NCBI RefSeq assembly: GCF_900101095.1 | Contig: NZ_FNFM01000008.1 | Span: 62,001 to 126,000, forward strand | Source of the DNA: Actinopolyspora mzabensis | Lineage (GTDB): Bacteria; Actinomycetota; Actinomycetes; Mycobacteriales; Pseudonocardiaceae | Direction of reading: 5' to 3' | DNA length: 64,000 nt | Shown here: positions 36,937 to 44,316 of the stretch, piece after piece | Layout: each line of letters begins with the position of its first letter | Position numbering within the stretch: the first letter of the stretch is position 1 | Notes under the pieces: generated by a model | Told to the model about the DNA's origin: nothing | The model's input: the letters and a program-made list of their open reading frames with translations, nothing else | Database searches by the model: none | Program-made: the position numbers and the translations under genes

Positions 36937-37768
36937 GTCCTTCCACCGCCTTCGGTCGGGCGACGAGGATGACCAACAGCGCGATGGCCACCAGCAGCAG
37001 CGACATCGCCACGGCGGCATCCACGTCGGCCTGCGCTTCGGTGTAGATGGCCAGCGGCAGCGTGCGGGTGGTGCCGCGCAGGCTTCCCGCGAAGGTGATG
37101 GTGGCCCCGAACTCGCCGAGGGCACGTGCGAAGGTCAGCACCAGACCGGACCCCAGTGGGGGAAGCAGCATGGGCAGTGTGACGCGCCGGAAGGTCAGCC
37201 ACGGCCCGGCCCCCAGGGTGGCCGAGATCCGCTCGTACTCGCTTCCCGCCGCGCGCAGCGCTCCTTCCAGGCTCACCACCAGGAACGGCATGGCGACGAA
37301 GGTCTGCGCCAGCACCACGGCGGTGGTGGTGTACGGCAGGGTCAGTCCGAACCAGTCGCGCAGCAGTTCGCCGAGGGGACCGGTGCGGCCCAGCAGGTAG
37401 AGCAGTGCCAGGCCACCGACCACCGGCGGCAGCACCAGCGGCAGCAGCACGCACCCGCGCACGAGCCGCAGCCCGGGAAAGCGGGAACGTGCCAGCACCA
37501 CGGCCAGTGGCCCGCCGAGCAGCAGCGCCAGCACGGTCGCGATCAGTGCGGTACGCACCGACAGCTCCAGCGCGGTCAGCGCCGCCGGGCTGGTGAGCAG
37601 GGCGGGCAGCCGAGCGGGGTCGATTCGGGCGAACAGGCCGAGTACCGGCAGTACGATCAGCGCCAGCGCCAGCAGGGCGGGCGACCACAGCGGCAGGGGC
37701 ACCCCCACCGGCCGCTCCCCGCCCCGCGCGCCGGGAAGACGGATACGTCGTGCCACCGAGTCGCTCAC
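36929..37768 (-). CDS. modB: Molybdate ABC transporter permease
   Basis: This 279-residue, five- to six-helix permease has the ModB signature ALGEFGATITFAGSLRGTTRTLPLAIY, which includes the EAA-type coupling loop that docks ModC. Other family parts are LPLVLPPVVGGLALLYLLGR and TFVAMPFLVVSLEGALR. The first 30 residues are hydrophilic, followed by the first helix (LLALALIVLPVLGLFA). GTG 37768 overlaps the modA stop codon (GTGA), and the C terminus overlaps modC, so the three genes form one tightly coupled operon. Confidence 0.94.
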   Translation of the reverse strand: MSDSVARRIRLPGARGGERPVGVPLPLWSPALLALALIVLPVLGLFARIDPARLPALLTSPAALTALELSVRTALIATVLALLLGGPLAVVLARSRFPGLRLVRGCVLLPLVLPPVVGGLALLYLLGRTGPLGELLRDWFGLTLPYTTTAVVLAQTFVAMPFLVVSLEGALRAAGSEYERISATLGAGPWLTFRRVTLPMLLPPLGSGLVLTFARALGEFGATITFAGSLRGTTRTLPLAIYTEAQADVDAAVAMSLLLVAIALLVILVARPKAVEGRV

Positions 37769-38529
37769 GGTGCACCGAAGCCGTACTCGCCGAGGATCCG
37801 CCGTCCCCGCTCACCGCGTACGAATTCGACGAACCGGCCCGCGAGTTCCGGGTGCTCCGCCGCGGCCAGGCGGGCGATCGGGTACTCGTTGGTCACTTCG
37901 TCGGAGGCCGGGAAGTCGATCGCCTTCACCTCGTCACCGGCGGAACTCGCGTCGGTGACGTAGACGAGTCCGGCGTCGGCCTCGCCCGCGACGACCTTGT
38001 GCAGCACGTCCTTGACGTCGCTCTCCTCGCTGACCGGGTCGAGCCGCACTCCGGAGACGGATTCGACCTCTTCGGTCGCCGAACCGCACGGCACCCGCGG
38101 GGCGCAGACGACGAGCGAGGTTTCGGCGTTGGTGAGGTCGGCGAACGACTCGACTCCCGCCGGGTTGCCCGGGGGAACCACTATGGTCAGTTGGTTGGTG
38201 GCGAAGGTGCGGGGATCACCCGCCAGCGCGCCGGTCCGCCGCACCTTGCTCATCATGTCGGTGTTCGCGGAGGCGAACACGTCGCCGCCGCTGCCCTGCC
38301 TGATCTGCTCCGCGAGCAGCGAGGAGCCCTGGAAGTTGAACCGGATGTCGACGTCGGGGTTGCGCTTCGAGAACTCGTCGCCGATCTCGCGGAAGGATTC
38401 GGTCAGCGACGCGGCGGCCAGCACCGTCAGGGTGTTCCGCTCGCCCGAGGCGGCGCCGCAGCCGCTGAGCAGGGACAGCAGGACCACCAGCACCGCCGTC
38501 GGCGCCGCGCCGCGAGGCGTGCGGTTCAT
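37765..38529 (-). CDS. modA: Molybdate-binding lipoprotein
   Basis: This 254-residue periplasmic-type binding protein is anchored as a lipoprotein: the signal sequence PTAVLVVLLSLLSGC has lipobox L-S-G-C. The mature part starts LTVLAAASLTESFREIG, the ModA motif with the oxyanion-binding Ser. It continues FNFQGSSLLAEQIRQG, GDVFASAN, GDPRTFATNQLTIVVPPGNP and ADAGLVYVTDA, all typical of ModA. ATG 38529 is preceded by GGAGGTGGG and overlaps the stop codon of the upstream regulator gene (ATGA). Confidence 0.94.
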   Translation of the reverse strand: MNRTPRGAAPTAVLVVLLSLLSGCGAASGERNTLTVLAAASLTESFREIGDEFSKRNPDVDIRFNFQGSSLLAEQIRQGSGGDVFASANTDMMSKVRRTGALAGDPRTFATNQLTIVVPPGNPAGVESFADLTNAETSLVVCAPRVPCGSATEEVESVSGVRLDPVSEESDVKDVLHKVVAGEADAGLVYVTDASSAGDEVKAIDFPASDEVTNEYPIARLAAAEHPELAGRFVEFVRGERGRRILGEYGFGAP

Positions 38530-38930
38530 CGCCCACCTCCGGGGGTCTCGATCACCACGGCGGTGGACTTGACCACGGCCACCGCCAGCACTCCAGGGCG
38601 GAGCCCGAGATCGGTCACCGCTTCGGTGCTCAACAGCGAAACCACCCGCTGCGAGCCGCACTGGAGCTCCACCTGCGACATGACGGTGTCCGAGGTGACC
38701 TCGGTGACCAGCCCGACGAAACGGTTGCGCGCGGAACGCTCGATCCCGGAGGGGTCGCGGGCGGCTCTGGCTCTGGCGCGGGCGAATTCGGCCAGCACCG
38801 AGCCCTCCACCACCAGGCGCCCGGAACCGTCCGACTCGGCGGGCAGTTGCTGCGCGTCGACCCAACGTCGAACGGTGTCGTCGCTGACCCCGAGCAGTTC
38901 CGCTGCTTCGGAAACACGATATTGCGGCAC
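38526..38930 (-). CDS. HTH-Mop (ModE-like) molybdate-responsive regulator
   Basis: This 134-residue protein joins an N-terminal excisionase/MerR-like helix-turn-helix (YRVSEAAELLGVSDDTVRRWVD) to a C-terminal single Mop/TOBE domain (RNRFVGLVTEVTSDTVMSQVELQCG...LGLRPGVLAVAVVKSTAVVIETP) that binds molybdate. As the first gene of the modABC operon it probably represses molybdate uptake when molybdate is abundant. The start is GTG 38930 (V-P-Q-Y-R) or GTG 38939. Neither has a ribosome site; TAACGT ends six bases before 38930, so the message may be leaderless. It is divergent from moaA. Confidence 0.85.
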   Translation of the reverse strand: MPQYRVSEAAELLGVSDDTVRRWVDAQQLPAESDGSGRLVVEGSVLAEFARARARAARDPSGIERSARNRFVGLVTEVTSDTVMSQVELQCGSQRVVSLLSTEAVTDLGLRPGVLAVAVVKSTAVVIETPGGGR

Positions 38931-39115
38931 GAAACACACGTTAAACTCGTGAATGCGGTTTGATCCAGCGGTTTTGTTCCGCTTCCACGGATCTAAAACA
39001 ATTTCGTGTTTTTCTCCGAACTCCGCGCGGCCGCGGCCTTACCGATTGAGCCCACCGGCACAAAACCGGTTCGTGCGATCGAATTCGCCCCGACTTGGCG
39101 GTTACGCTGAGCGGT

Positions 39116-40174
39116 GTGACTTCCGTGGACCTGGGCATCCCGGTCGCCCGCCGGACGATCGACACGTCGGCGCGTCCGGATACGCCGTACCTGGTCGACC
39201 GCTTCGGACGGATCGCGACCGACCTGCGGGTGTCCCTGATAGACAAGTGCAATCTGCGCTGCACCTACTGCATGCCCGCCGAGGGTTTGCCGTGGATGAA
39301 GCGGTCCGAGATGCTCGACACCGGGGAGATGATCCGGCTCATCGAGCTCGCGGTGCGCGAACTCGGAGTTACCAACGTCCGCTTCACGGGTGGTGAACCG
39401 TTGCTGCGGCAGGACCTGGTGGACATCATCACCGCCACCAGCGAGTTGCCGCAGGCTCCCAAGACCTCGCTTACCACCAACGGCATCAACCTCGGCAGGT
39501 TCGCCGAGCAGCTGGCCACCGCCGGGCTGGACCGGGTGAACATCTCGCTGGACACCCTGGATCGGGAGACGTTCCACCGGCTGACGCGCCGGGACCGGTT
39601 CGACGACGTGCTGGACGGACTGCGTGCGGCCAAGGACTCCGGACTGGAACCGGTGAAGGTCAACGCCGTACTGCTGCGGAACACCAACGATCACGAGGCG
39701 TGCGATCTGCTACGGTTCTGCCTGGAACGGGGCTATCAGCTGCGGTTCATCGAACAGATGCCGCTGGATCCACAACACGGCTGGGACCGCGAGGAGATGA
39801 TCACCGCGGACGAGATCCTGCGGATGCTGGGTGAGGAGTTCACCCTCACCCCGTACAGCGCCGAACGAGGTTCGGCTCCGGCCGAACGCTGGCTCGTCGA
39901 CGGTGGGCCCGCCACGGTCGGAGTGATCGGCTCGGTCACCAGACCGTTCTGCGCCACGTGCGACCGCACCAGGTTGACGGCCGACGGACAGCTGCGCTCC
40001 TGCCTGTTCTCGCAGACCGAGACCGACCTGCGTGACCCCATGCGGGAGGGCGCCGACAACGAGGAACTCGCCCGACTGTGGCGGGAGACCATGTGGGCCA
40101 AGGCCGCCGGTCACGGCATGGACGAGGAGGGCTTCGCGCAGCCTTCCCGCCCGATGAGCTCGATCGGCGGTTAG
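39116..40174 (+). CDS. moaA: GTP 3',8-cyclase MoaA (radical SAM)
   Basis: This 352-residue radical SAM enzyme carries out the first step of molybdenum cofactor synthesis, converting GTP to 3',8-cyclo-GTP. The N-terminal cluster motif is CNLRCTYCMPAEG, followed by VRFTGGEPLLRQDLV. The C-terminal cluster Cys residues are in RPFCATCDRTRLTADGQLRSCLF (Cys of FCATC and SCLF). The essential C-terminal Gly-Gly is present (SSIGG). I chose GTG 39116 (V-T-S-V-D) because TACGCT ends seven bases before it, consistent with a leaderless message; the open frame extends seven codons further. The gap shared with the mod operon is AT-rich and probably holds both promoters. Confidence 0.94.
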   Translation: MTSVDLGIPVARRTIDTSARPDTPYLVDRFGRIATDLRVSLIDKCNLRCTYCMPAEGLPWMKRSEMLDTGEMIRLIELAVRELGVTNVRFTGGEPLLRQDLVDIITATSELPQAPKTSLTTNGINLGRFAEQLATAGLDRVNISLDTLDRETFHRLTRRDRFDDVLDGLRAAKDSGLEPVKVNAVLLRNTNDHEACDLLRFCLERGYQLRFIEQMPLDPQHGWDREEMITADEILRMLGEEFTLTPYSAERGSAPAERWLVDGGPATVGVIGSVTRPFCATCDRTRLTADGQLRSCLFSQTETDLRDPMREGADNEELARLWRETMWAKAAGHGMDEEGFAQPSRPMSSIGG

Positions 40175-40294
40175 AACTTTCCCAAGCGCTGCTCGCCCGA
40201 TGGGCCGGGCGGCACCGACCGGCGCGCGTCCGGACACCCGGGTCGACAGGGCATCCGACGAGCCGATACGGCATCCCGAAAGGACTTCCGGCCG

Positions 40295-40645
40295 ATGATG
40301 GACGACCGGCAAGAAGCACAGCTCGTCCCCCCGGAGCCCGTGGAATCACCGCCGGCGGGCTCCGCCGCGGCGGCGACGGTCGCGGTGCGGGTGCGGTACT
40401 TCGCGGGAGCGCGCGCGGCGGCCGGAATCGCGGAGGAGACGCTGCGGGTGAGCCCGAGCGCCGCTGCGAGGCCGGTGTCCGCGGCTGACGTGATCCGAGC
40501 CGTGCTGGCGGCGCACGAGGAACCGTTGGCCCGGGTCGTCCGAGCGTGCGGTTTCCTGCTCGACGGGGTGGCCGTGCGGGACGAGGCCGTGCCGGTTCCG
40601 GACGGAGCCGAGTTCGACGTGTTGCCGCCGTTCGCGGGCGGCTGA
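40295..40645 (+). CDS. moaD: Molybdopterin synthase small subunit MoaD
   Basis: This ubiquitin-like sulfur carrier of 116 residues becomes thiocarboxylated on its C-terminal Gly-Gly (PPFAGG) and donates sulfur to the pterin with MoaE. The core is VAVRVRYFAGARAAAGIAEE and VRACGFLLDGVAVRDEAVPVPDG, with EFDVLPPFAGG at the end. A hydrophilic 25-residue leader precedes the fold, longer than usual. ATG 40295 (or 40298) has AAAGGA about 12 bases upstream. It is 120 nt after moaA, as in M. tuberculosis moaA2-moaD2. Confidence 0.9.
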   Translation: MMDDRQEAQLVPPEPVESPPAGSAAAATVAVRVRYFAGARAAAGIAEETLRVSPSAAARPVSAADVIRAVLAAHEEPLARVVRACGFLLDGVAVRDEAVPVPDGAEFDVLPPFAGG

Positions 40646-41171
40646 GCGGGTCCGCATCGTGCCGACTCCCCCGCCCCTCGACTTCGCACCAGCGGCTGTC
40701 GAGCACAGCCTGCGAACCCCCTGGCTGCGAACCCCCTGACTGGTAATCCCCGAGTGGGCCCCCGGCTGGGACAACAGCGACGTGGAACCGACACGCCGGA
40801 GGCCATGTCTCGGCGTGTCCGACTAGCTCTTTTGTGTGATTTTACCGGGATCTCACCGCCGAGTTTCCGACGCCACGTCTTCCGCATTCCACAACCGGGT
40901 GAGGGATCACCCGATGAACCGTTTTCGACCGCGCTTCGCGACCACCGAACAGCTGTGAGTGTCGGAACCGTCCGGCGCGCAACTTCCTTCCACACGGCGA
41001 CAAAAAATGACAGAGTGGACCTACCACACTGGATCTGTGGAATCGAAACCGGGTCTGCAAAGGTGACTCAGGCCTCACCGCGAGTGATCGATATCGACTC
41101 GGAAACGGCTTGATAACAACGCCGTGCGCTGCACAAATACCCCTGATCGAGTGACCCCGAAACCATGTTAC
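40646..41171. other. Intergenic region between moaD and rpfA, upstream part
   Basis: No gene is recognised. TGCGAACCCCCTG occurs twice close together (about 40708-40740). From 40820 the sequence is unusually AT-rich for this genome, as expected for a long regulatory region. The rpfA-proximal part is described under the CRP site and the riboswitch. Confidence 0.4.
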
Positions 41172-41187
41172 TGTGACTAGCGTCACA
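41172..41187. promoter_or_regulatory. Perfect CRP-type operator TGTGA-N6-TCACA upstream of rpfA
   Basis: TGTGACTAGCGTCACA matches the CRP/GlxR/Cmr consensus exactly. It lies 245 nt before the rpfA start codon and about 35 nt before a possible -10 box (TACTGT, 41222-41227). In M. tuberculosis, rpfA is a known target of the CRP protein Rv3676. Confidence 0.78.
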
Positions 41188-41269
41188 TTCCATTAAGTTT
41201 CCGTTCGCTCGCGCGATTACGTACTGTTCCCATCGGTCGGCCCCGAACCGGCCGGAACAACGAAAAACC

Positions 41270-41425
41270 GGGAAGTCCGCAGCGCCGAGCTCTGCCCGGC
41301 GGGCTTCCTACCCCCGAACGAAACGAAACCGGGCAGGGACGGGAAACCACTGGAGTCCCCCGAAGCTCCACGGAATCCGGGTTCTCTTCGGAGCCGCCGG
41401 AAATCCCGCAGGCGCGGCAGGAGAG
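41270..41425 (+). ncRNA. Probable c-di-AMP (ydaO/yuaA) riboswitch in the rpfA leader
   Basis: The leader is structured and contains blocks like those of actinobacterial ydaO elements: GCCGAGCTCTGCCCGG, GGGACGGGAAACCACTGG, CGGAATC, and CGCAGGCG near the end. Helices visible by eye are CTGCCCGG (41292-41299) with CCGGGCAG (41329-41336), TGGAG with CTCCA (41351-41355 and 41366-41370), and a closing GCGCC/GGCGC pair (41282-41286 and 41411-41415). rpfA of streptomycetes and mycobacteria is known to carry this riboswitch. Boundaries are approximate. Confidence 0.55.
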
Positions 41426-41431
41426 AGGGAC

Positions 41432-42097
41432 ATGGCTCGTTACAAGGGCAAGCATCGTAAGTCGTCGAATTTCACTCGCAACGCTGCCCGGGTGGCCGTC
41501 GCGGGTGCTGTGGTGGCCACGCCGCTCGCGGTGGCCGCTCCGGCCAGTGCCGCGGACTGGGACGAACTCGCCCAGTGCGAATCCAGCGGGGACTGGCACA
41601 TCAACACCGGAAACGGTTTCTACGGCGGCCTGCAGTTCACCCCTTCGACGTGGTCGGCCTTCGGCGGTGACCAGTACGCGCCGAACGCCCACCAGGCCAG
41701 CCGTGCCGAGCAGATCGCCATCGCCAAGAAGGTACTGGCCCAGCAGGGTCCCGGTGCCTGGCCGGGCTGCACCGCCAAGACCAACTGGGTCAGCGGCAGC
41801 ACGGACAGCGCGGGCACCGTCTCCGAGGACTCCGCCGCCCAGGAACAGGCAGCCGCGCCGCAGGAATCCGCCCCGAAGCAGGAGCAACCCGCCGAGACCG
41901 AGTCGGACTCCGGGCAGCAGTCCCAGCAGTCCACGGTGCGTTCGAACGGCGCCGACTACACCGTCCGCTCCGGCGACACGCTGAGCGAGATCGGCAAGCA
42001 GTTCGGCGTGAACTACCAGGACATCTACGAGCGCAACAGCGACGTCCTGGAGAGCGCCGACCTGATCTTCCCGGGTCAGCAGCTCGACATCCGCTGA
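41432..42097 (+). CDS. rpfA: Resuscitation-promoting factor with LysM domain
   Basis: This 221-residue secreted peptidoglycan hydrolase promotes regrowth of dormant cells. A signal peptide ending ASAADWDELA is cleaved after about residue 41 (A-S-A). The catalytic Rpf domain follows: WDELAQCESSGDWHINTGNG with the catalytic Glu in QCESSG, YGGLQFTPSTWSAFGG, and QIAIAKKVLAQQGPGAWPGC. A Gln/Glu/Ser-rich linker (about 130-170) leads to a C-terminal LysM domain (DYTVRSGDTLSEIGKQFGVN...IFPGQQLDI). ATG 41432 has GGAGAGAGG upstream. The gene sits between moaD and moaE functions, as in M. tuberculosis. Expression is likely controlled by CRP and the leader riboswitch. Confidence 0.96.
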   Translation: MARYKGKHRKSSNFTRNAARVAVAGAVVATPLAVAAPASAADWDELAQCESSGDWHINTGNGFYGGLQFTPSTWSAFGGDQYAPNAHQASRAEQIAIAKKVLAQQGPGAWPGCTAKTNWVSGSTDSAGTVSEDSAAQEQAAAPQESAPKQEQPAETESDSGQQSQQSTVRSNGADYTVRSGDTLSEIGKQFGVNYQDIYERNSDVLESADLIFPGQQLDIR

Positions 42098-42118
42098 TGA
42101 CGCGGTAGCCGAAACACG

Positions 42119-42143
42119 GCCGGGCTCCACAGCGGAGCCCGGC
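42119..42143 (+). terminator. Hairpin after rpfA
   Basis: GCCGGGCTCC pairs perfectly with GGAGCCCGGC over a 5-nt loop, 21 bases after the rpfA stop codon. There is no T-run. Confidence 0.7.
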
Positions 42144-42384
42144 GCCCGGACGCGAACCGGTTCTCGGGATCGAGGGAGCGAGCACCGGCCCGGCTTTAGC
42201 CGGGAGCGCGGAAGCCGGGCAACCGAAGCTCGGGGCCTCGTCGCCTTCCCCCAGCGGCGGGGCCCCGTTCTTGTCCGTCGCACGGCCCCTCACTGGCTCA
42301 CACGGCTCTTCGGAGGCGGTTGGACATCCTTTCGGCCGCGGCACCAGAATGGATCATGGTTCCGGGGCGAGCGAAGGGAACGCA

Positions 42385-42958
42385 GTGCTCGAAGCCGTAC
42401 TCCGGGCGGTGGTTACACCCGCTTCGATGGCAGTGTTCGTGGTGCTGGCGCTACTGGGGGGTGCGCTGCACGGCAGGCTCGCACGAGCCGCCGGAACGCG
42501 AAAGATCCCGACCCTGGCCGCGACGACAGCACTGGCCGCCGGGACGGCGGTGACTCTCACCCCGCAGAGCGGACCTGAGTTCGGCCTGTCCGCGCGCCGG
42601 ATCTTCGCCTGCCCACTCGGTTGGCCGGACAGCTCGGGACTGCTGGATCTGCCCATGCCGACCCAGAGCTCGTTGAACTCGCTGGTGCTGCTGCCGTTCG
42701 GGGTGTGCGCCGGGTTGGCCGTACGGGATCGGTTGCAAACGGCCGCTGTCGTGGCTGTGATACTGCTGTTGCCCGCCCTGGTGGAGGCCAGTCAGGGGTT
42801 CACGCTGTTCGTTCGGCACTGCAAGCACGCAGGACTGGTTCGACAACGTCAGCGGCGGACTGTTGGGGCTGGCACTGGTGCTGCTCGTGCGAGCGATCAT
42901 CGGAGCGTTCCCCGGCGCGCGACGCCGCGACGGTTCGAGTACCGAACAAGGACGGTGA
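42385..42958 (+). pseudogene. VanZ-like membrane protein gene, disrupted by a +1 frameshift
   Basis: The frame from GTG 42385 (with GAAGGGA upstream) encodes a VanZ-like protein with helices VTPASMAVFVVLALLGG, TTALAAGTAVTL and LNSLVLLPFGVCAGLAV and the motif LPALVEASQGFTLF. After HC near 42822 the frame changes. In the next frame the expected ending STQDWFDNVSGGLLGL, ALVLLVRAIIGAFPGARR follows, stopping at 42958. One extra A at about 42823-42824 explains the shift. VanZ-like proteins are small polytopic proteins linked to glycopeptide or envelope tolerance. A real pseudogene or a sequencing error are equally possible. It is the only gene between rpfA and the Mog-MoaE gene. Confidence 0.82.
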
Positions 42959-42974
42959 GCCCATGCGGGCGGCT

Positions 42975-42992
42975 CGATTTCTCGCGAAACCG
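42975..42992. repeat. Solo palindrome, TTTC-N4-GAAA family, one arm mutated
   Basis: CGATTTCTCGCGAAACCG, 35 nt upstream of a second member that belongs to composite copy 4. Confidence 0.8.
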
Positions 42993-43026
42993 CGGGCCGA
43001 TGGGTCGGTGCGGTCCCGGCTGGCGT

Positions 43027-43235
43027 CGATTTCTCGCGAAATCGCCGCGCCGCTTCGACGCAGGTCGAGCTCCGAGCACCCTCGCAGGGCGAACTCCGAC
43101 CACCCTCGCCACCGGCGCCGCCGCGGGTTCTCCGGTGCGGCTCTCGCGAGGAAGGCCCGACGTTGTGTAGGTCGCTACCCGATGTCGGGCCTCCCGCAGC
43201 GAGGGCCGTGCCAGAGGTTCCGCCACCCGCACCGC
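43027..43235 (+). repeat. Composite repeat copy 4, direct repeat of copy 1
   Basis: A perfect palindrome CGATTTCTCGCGAAATCG (43027-43044) is followed 124 nt later by TAGGTCGCTAC (43168-43178), at the apex of a hairpin with arms 43153-43170 and 43175-43192 that has three mismatches. The flanks match copy 1 in several blocks, such as GCAGGGCGAACTCCGACC, CTCCGGTGCGGCT and GCAGCGAGGGCCGTGCC. It fills the gap between the convergent vanZ-like and mog-moaE genes. The whole 42959-43262 interval holds no gene. Confidence 0.88.
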
Positions 43236-43262
43236 CACGCAAACCGAGCCGACGCGGTCCCC

Positions 43263-44249
43263 TCAAGGGCAGTTGACCCACTCTTCCTGCCCATCGTCGA
43301 AGACCTGCCGCTTCCACACCGGAAGCCGCCGCTTCACCTCGTCCACCAGCTCCGCGCAGGCGTCGAAGCCCTGCTTGCGGTGTTCGGCCGAGACCGCGCA
43401 GCCCAGCGCCACGTCCCCGATCCCCAGCATCCCGGTGCGGTGCTGCACCGCCAGCGCGCGCACTCCGTCCGAGCGGGAGAGCACGTCGGCCGCCACCTCC
43501 GAGATCACGTCCGCGGCCGAGGGATGACCGGTGTACTCCAACTCCTGGACCCCGCGCCCACCGTCGTGGTCGCGGACGGCGCCCGCGAAGGTGACCACGG
43601 CACCGGCCGCGCGATGCTCCACCAGCTCGGCGAGCCGGGCCACGTCGATGCTCTCCTCGGTCATTCCCGCGAGCACGACTCCGTCCGCACCGACACTCGC
43701 GACCGGGTTCGCCGTCGCGGGCTCGGCCGTAGCGCTCCCGGGGTTCGCGACAGCGGACAGCTCCGAGTCGCGGTGATGATCACCACCGCGCAGCTGCTCC
43801 AACGCGTGCTCCAGCACGCCGTCCAGCACCTGAAGACCGTCCCGCACGCCCCCGCGCGAGCCGGGGAGGTTGACGACGAGCGTGCCGCTCGCCACACCGG
43901 CCAGTCCGCGCGAGAGGATCGCGGTGGGAACCTCGGGGAGTCCGGCCTCGCGCAGGGCGTCCGCCAGGCCCGGTACGGGGAAGTCCAGCACCCGGGCGGT
44001 CATCTCGGGAGTTCGGTCGGTGGGGCTGATTCCCGTTCCGCCAGTGGTCAGCACGACCTCCACCCCTTCGGAGACGGCCGACCGCAGCGCTTCCCCCACG
44101 GGCTCGCCGTCGCCGACGACCTCCGCGTCGGGCACCCGGAAACCGCGCTGTCGCAGCCAGTCCACGATGAGGGGGCCGGTTCGGTCCTCGTAGACTCCCC
44201 GCGCCGCGCGGTTGGAGGCGGCGATCACTCGGGCGCTTCGTTGGGTCAT
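43263..44249 (-). CDS. Fused Mog-MoaE: molybdopterin adenylyltransferase/insertase-like domain plus molybdopterin synthase large subunit
   Basis: This 328-residue protein carries two cofactor-synthesis domains in one chain. Residues about 1-160 are a MogA/MoaB-type domain (ARVIAASNRAARGVYEDRTG, VLTTGGTGISPTDRTPE, NLPGSRGGVRDGL). A 35-residue Ala/Ser/Glu-rich linker follows. From about 195 there is MoaE: AAGAVVTFAGAVRDHDGGRG, YTGHPSA, HRTGMLGIGDVALGCAVSAEHR and VKRRLPVWKRQVF, with the catalytic lysines in the last motif. MoaE would pair with MoaD (40295). M. tuberculosis encodes the two as separate genes (moaE2, mog). ATG 44249 has GGAGAGA upstream. It follows moaC on the same strand. Confidence 0.93.
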   Translation of the reverse strand: MTQRSARVIAASNRAARGVYEDRTGPLIVDWLRQRGFRVPDAEVVGDGEPVGEALRSAVSEGVEVVLTTGGTGISPTDRTPEMTARVLDFPVPGLADALREAGLPEVPTAILSRGLAGVASGTLVVNLPGSRGGVRDGLQVLDGVLEHALEQLRGGDHHRDSELSAVANPGSATAEPATANPVASVGADGVVLAGMTEESIDVARLAELVEHRAAGAVVTFAGAVRDHDGGRGVQELEYTGHPSAADVISEVAADVLSRSDGVRALAVQHRTGMLGIGDVALGCAVSAEHRKQGFDACAELVDEVKRRLPVWKRQVFDDGQEEWVNCP

Positions 44250-44316
44250 GATTCTCTCCCCTGCTGCCTGCCGCTCTGCCGGGTGCTCCTCCCCGGTGCT
44301 GATTCCGACGCGGTGC

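Noticed and set aside
38940-39115. A molybdenum-cofactor riboswitch or ModE box before moaA and the mod operon
   Set aside because: The gap is too short and the likely leaderless moaA start leaves no room for an aptamer. No ModE palindrome was seen.
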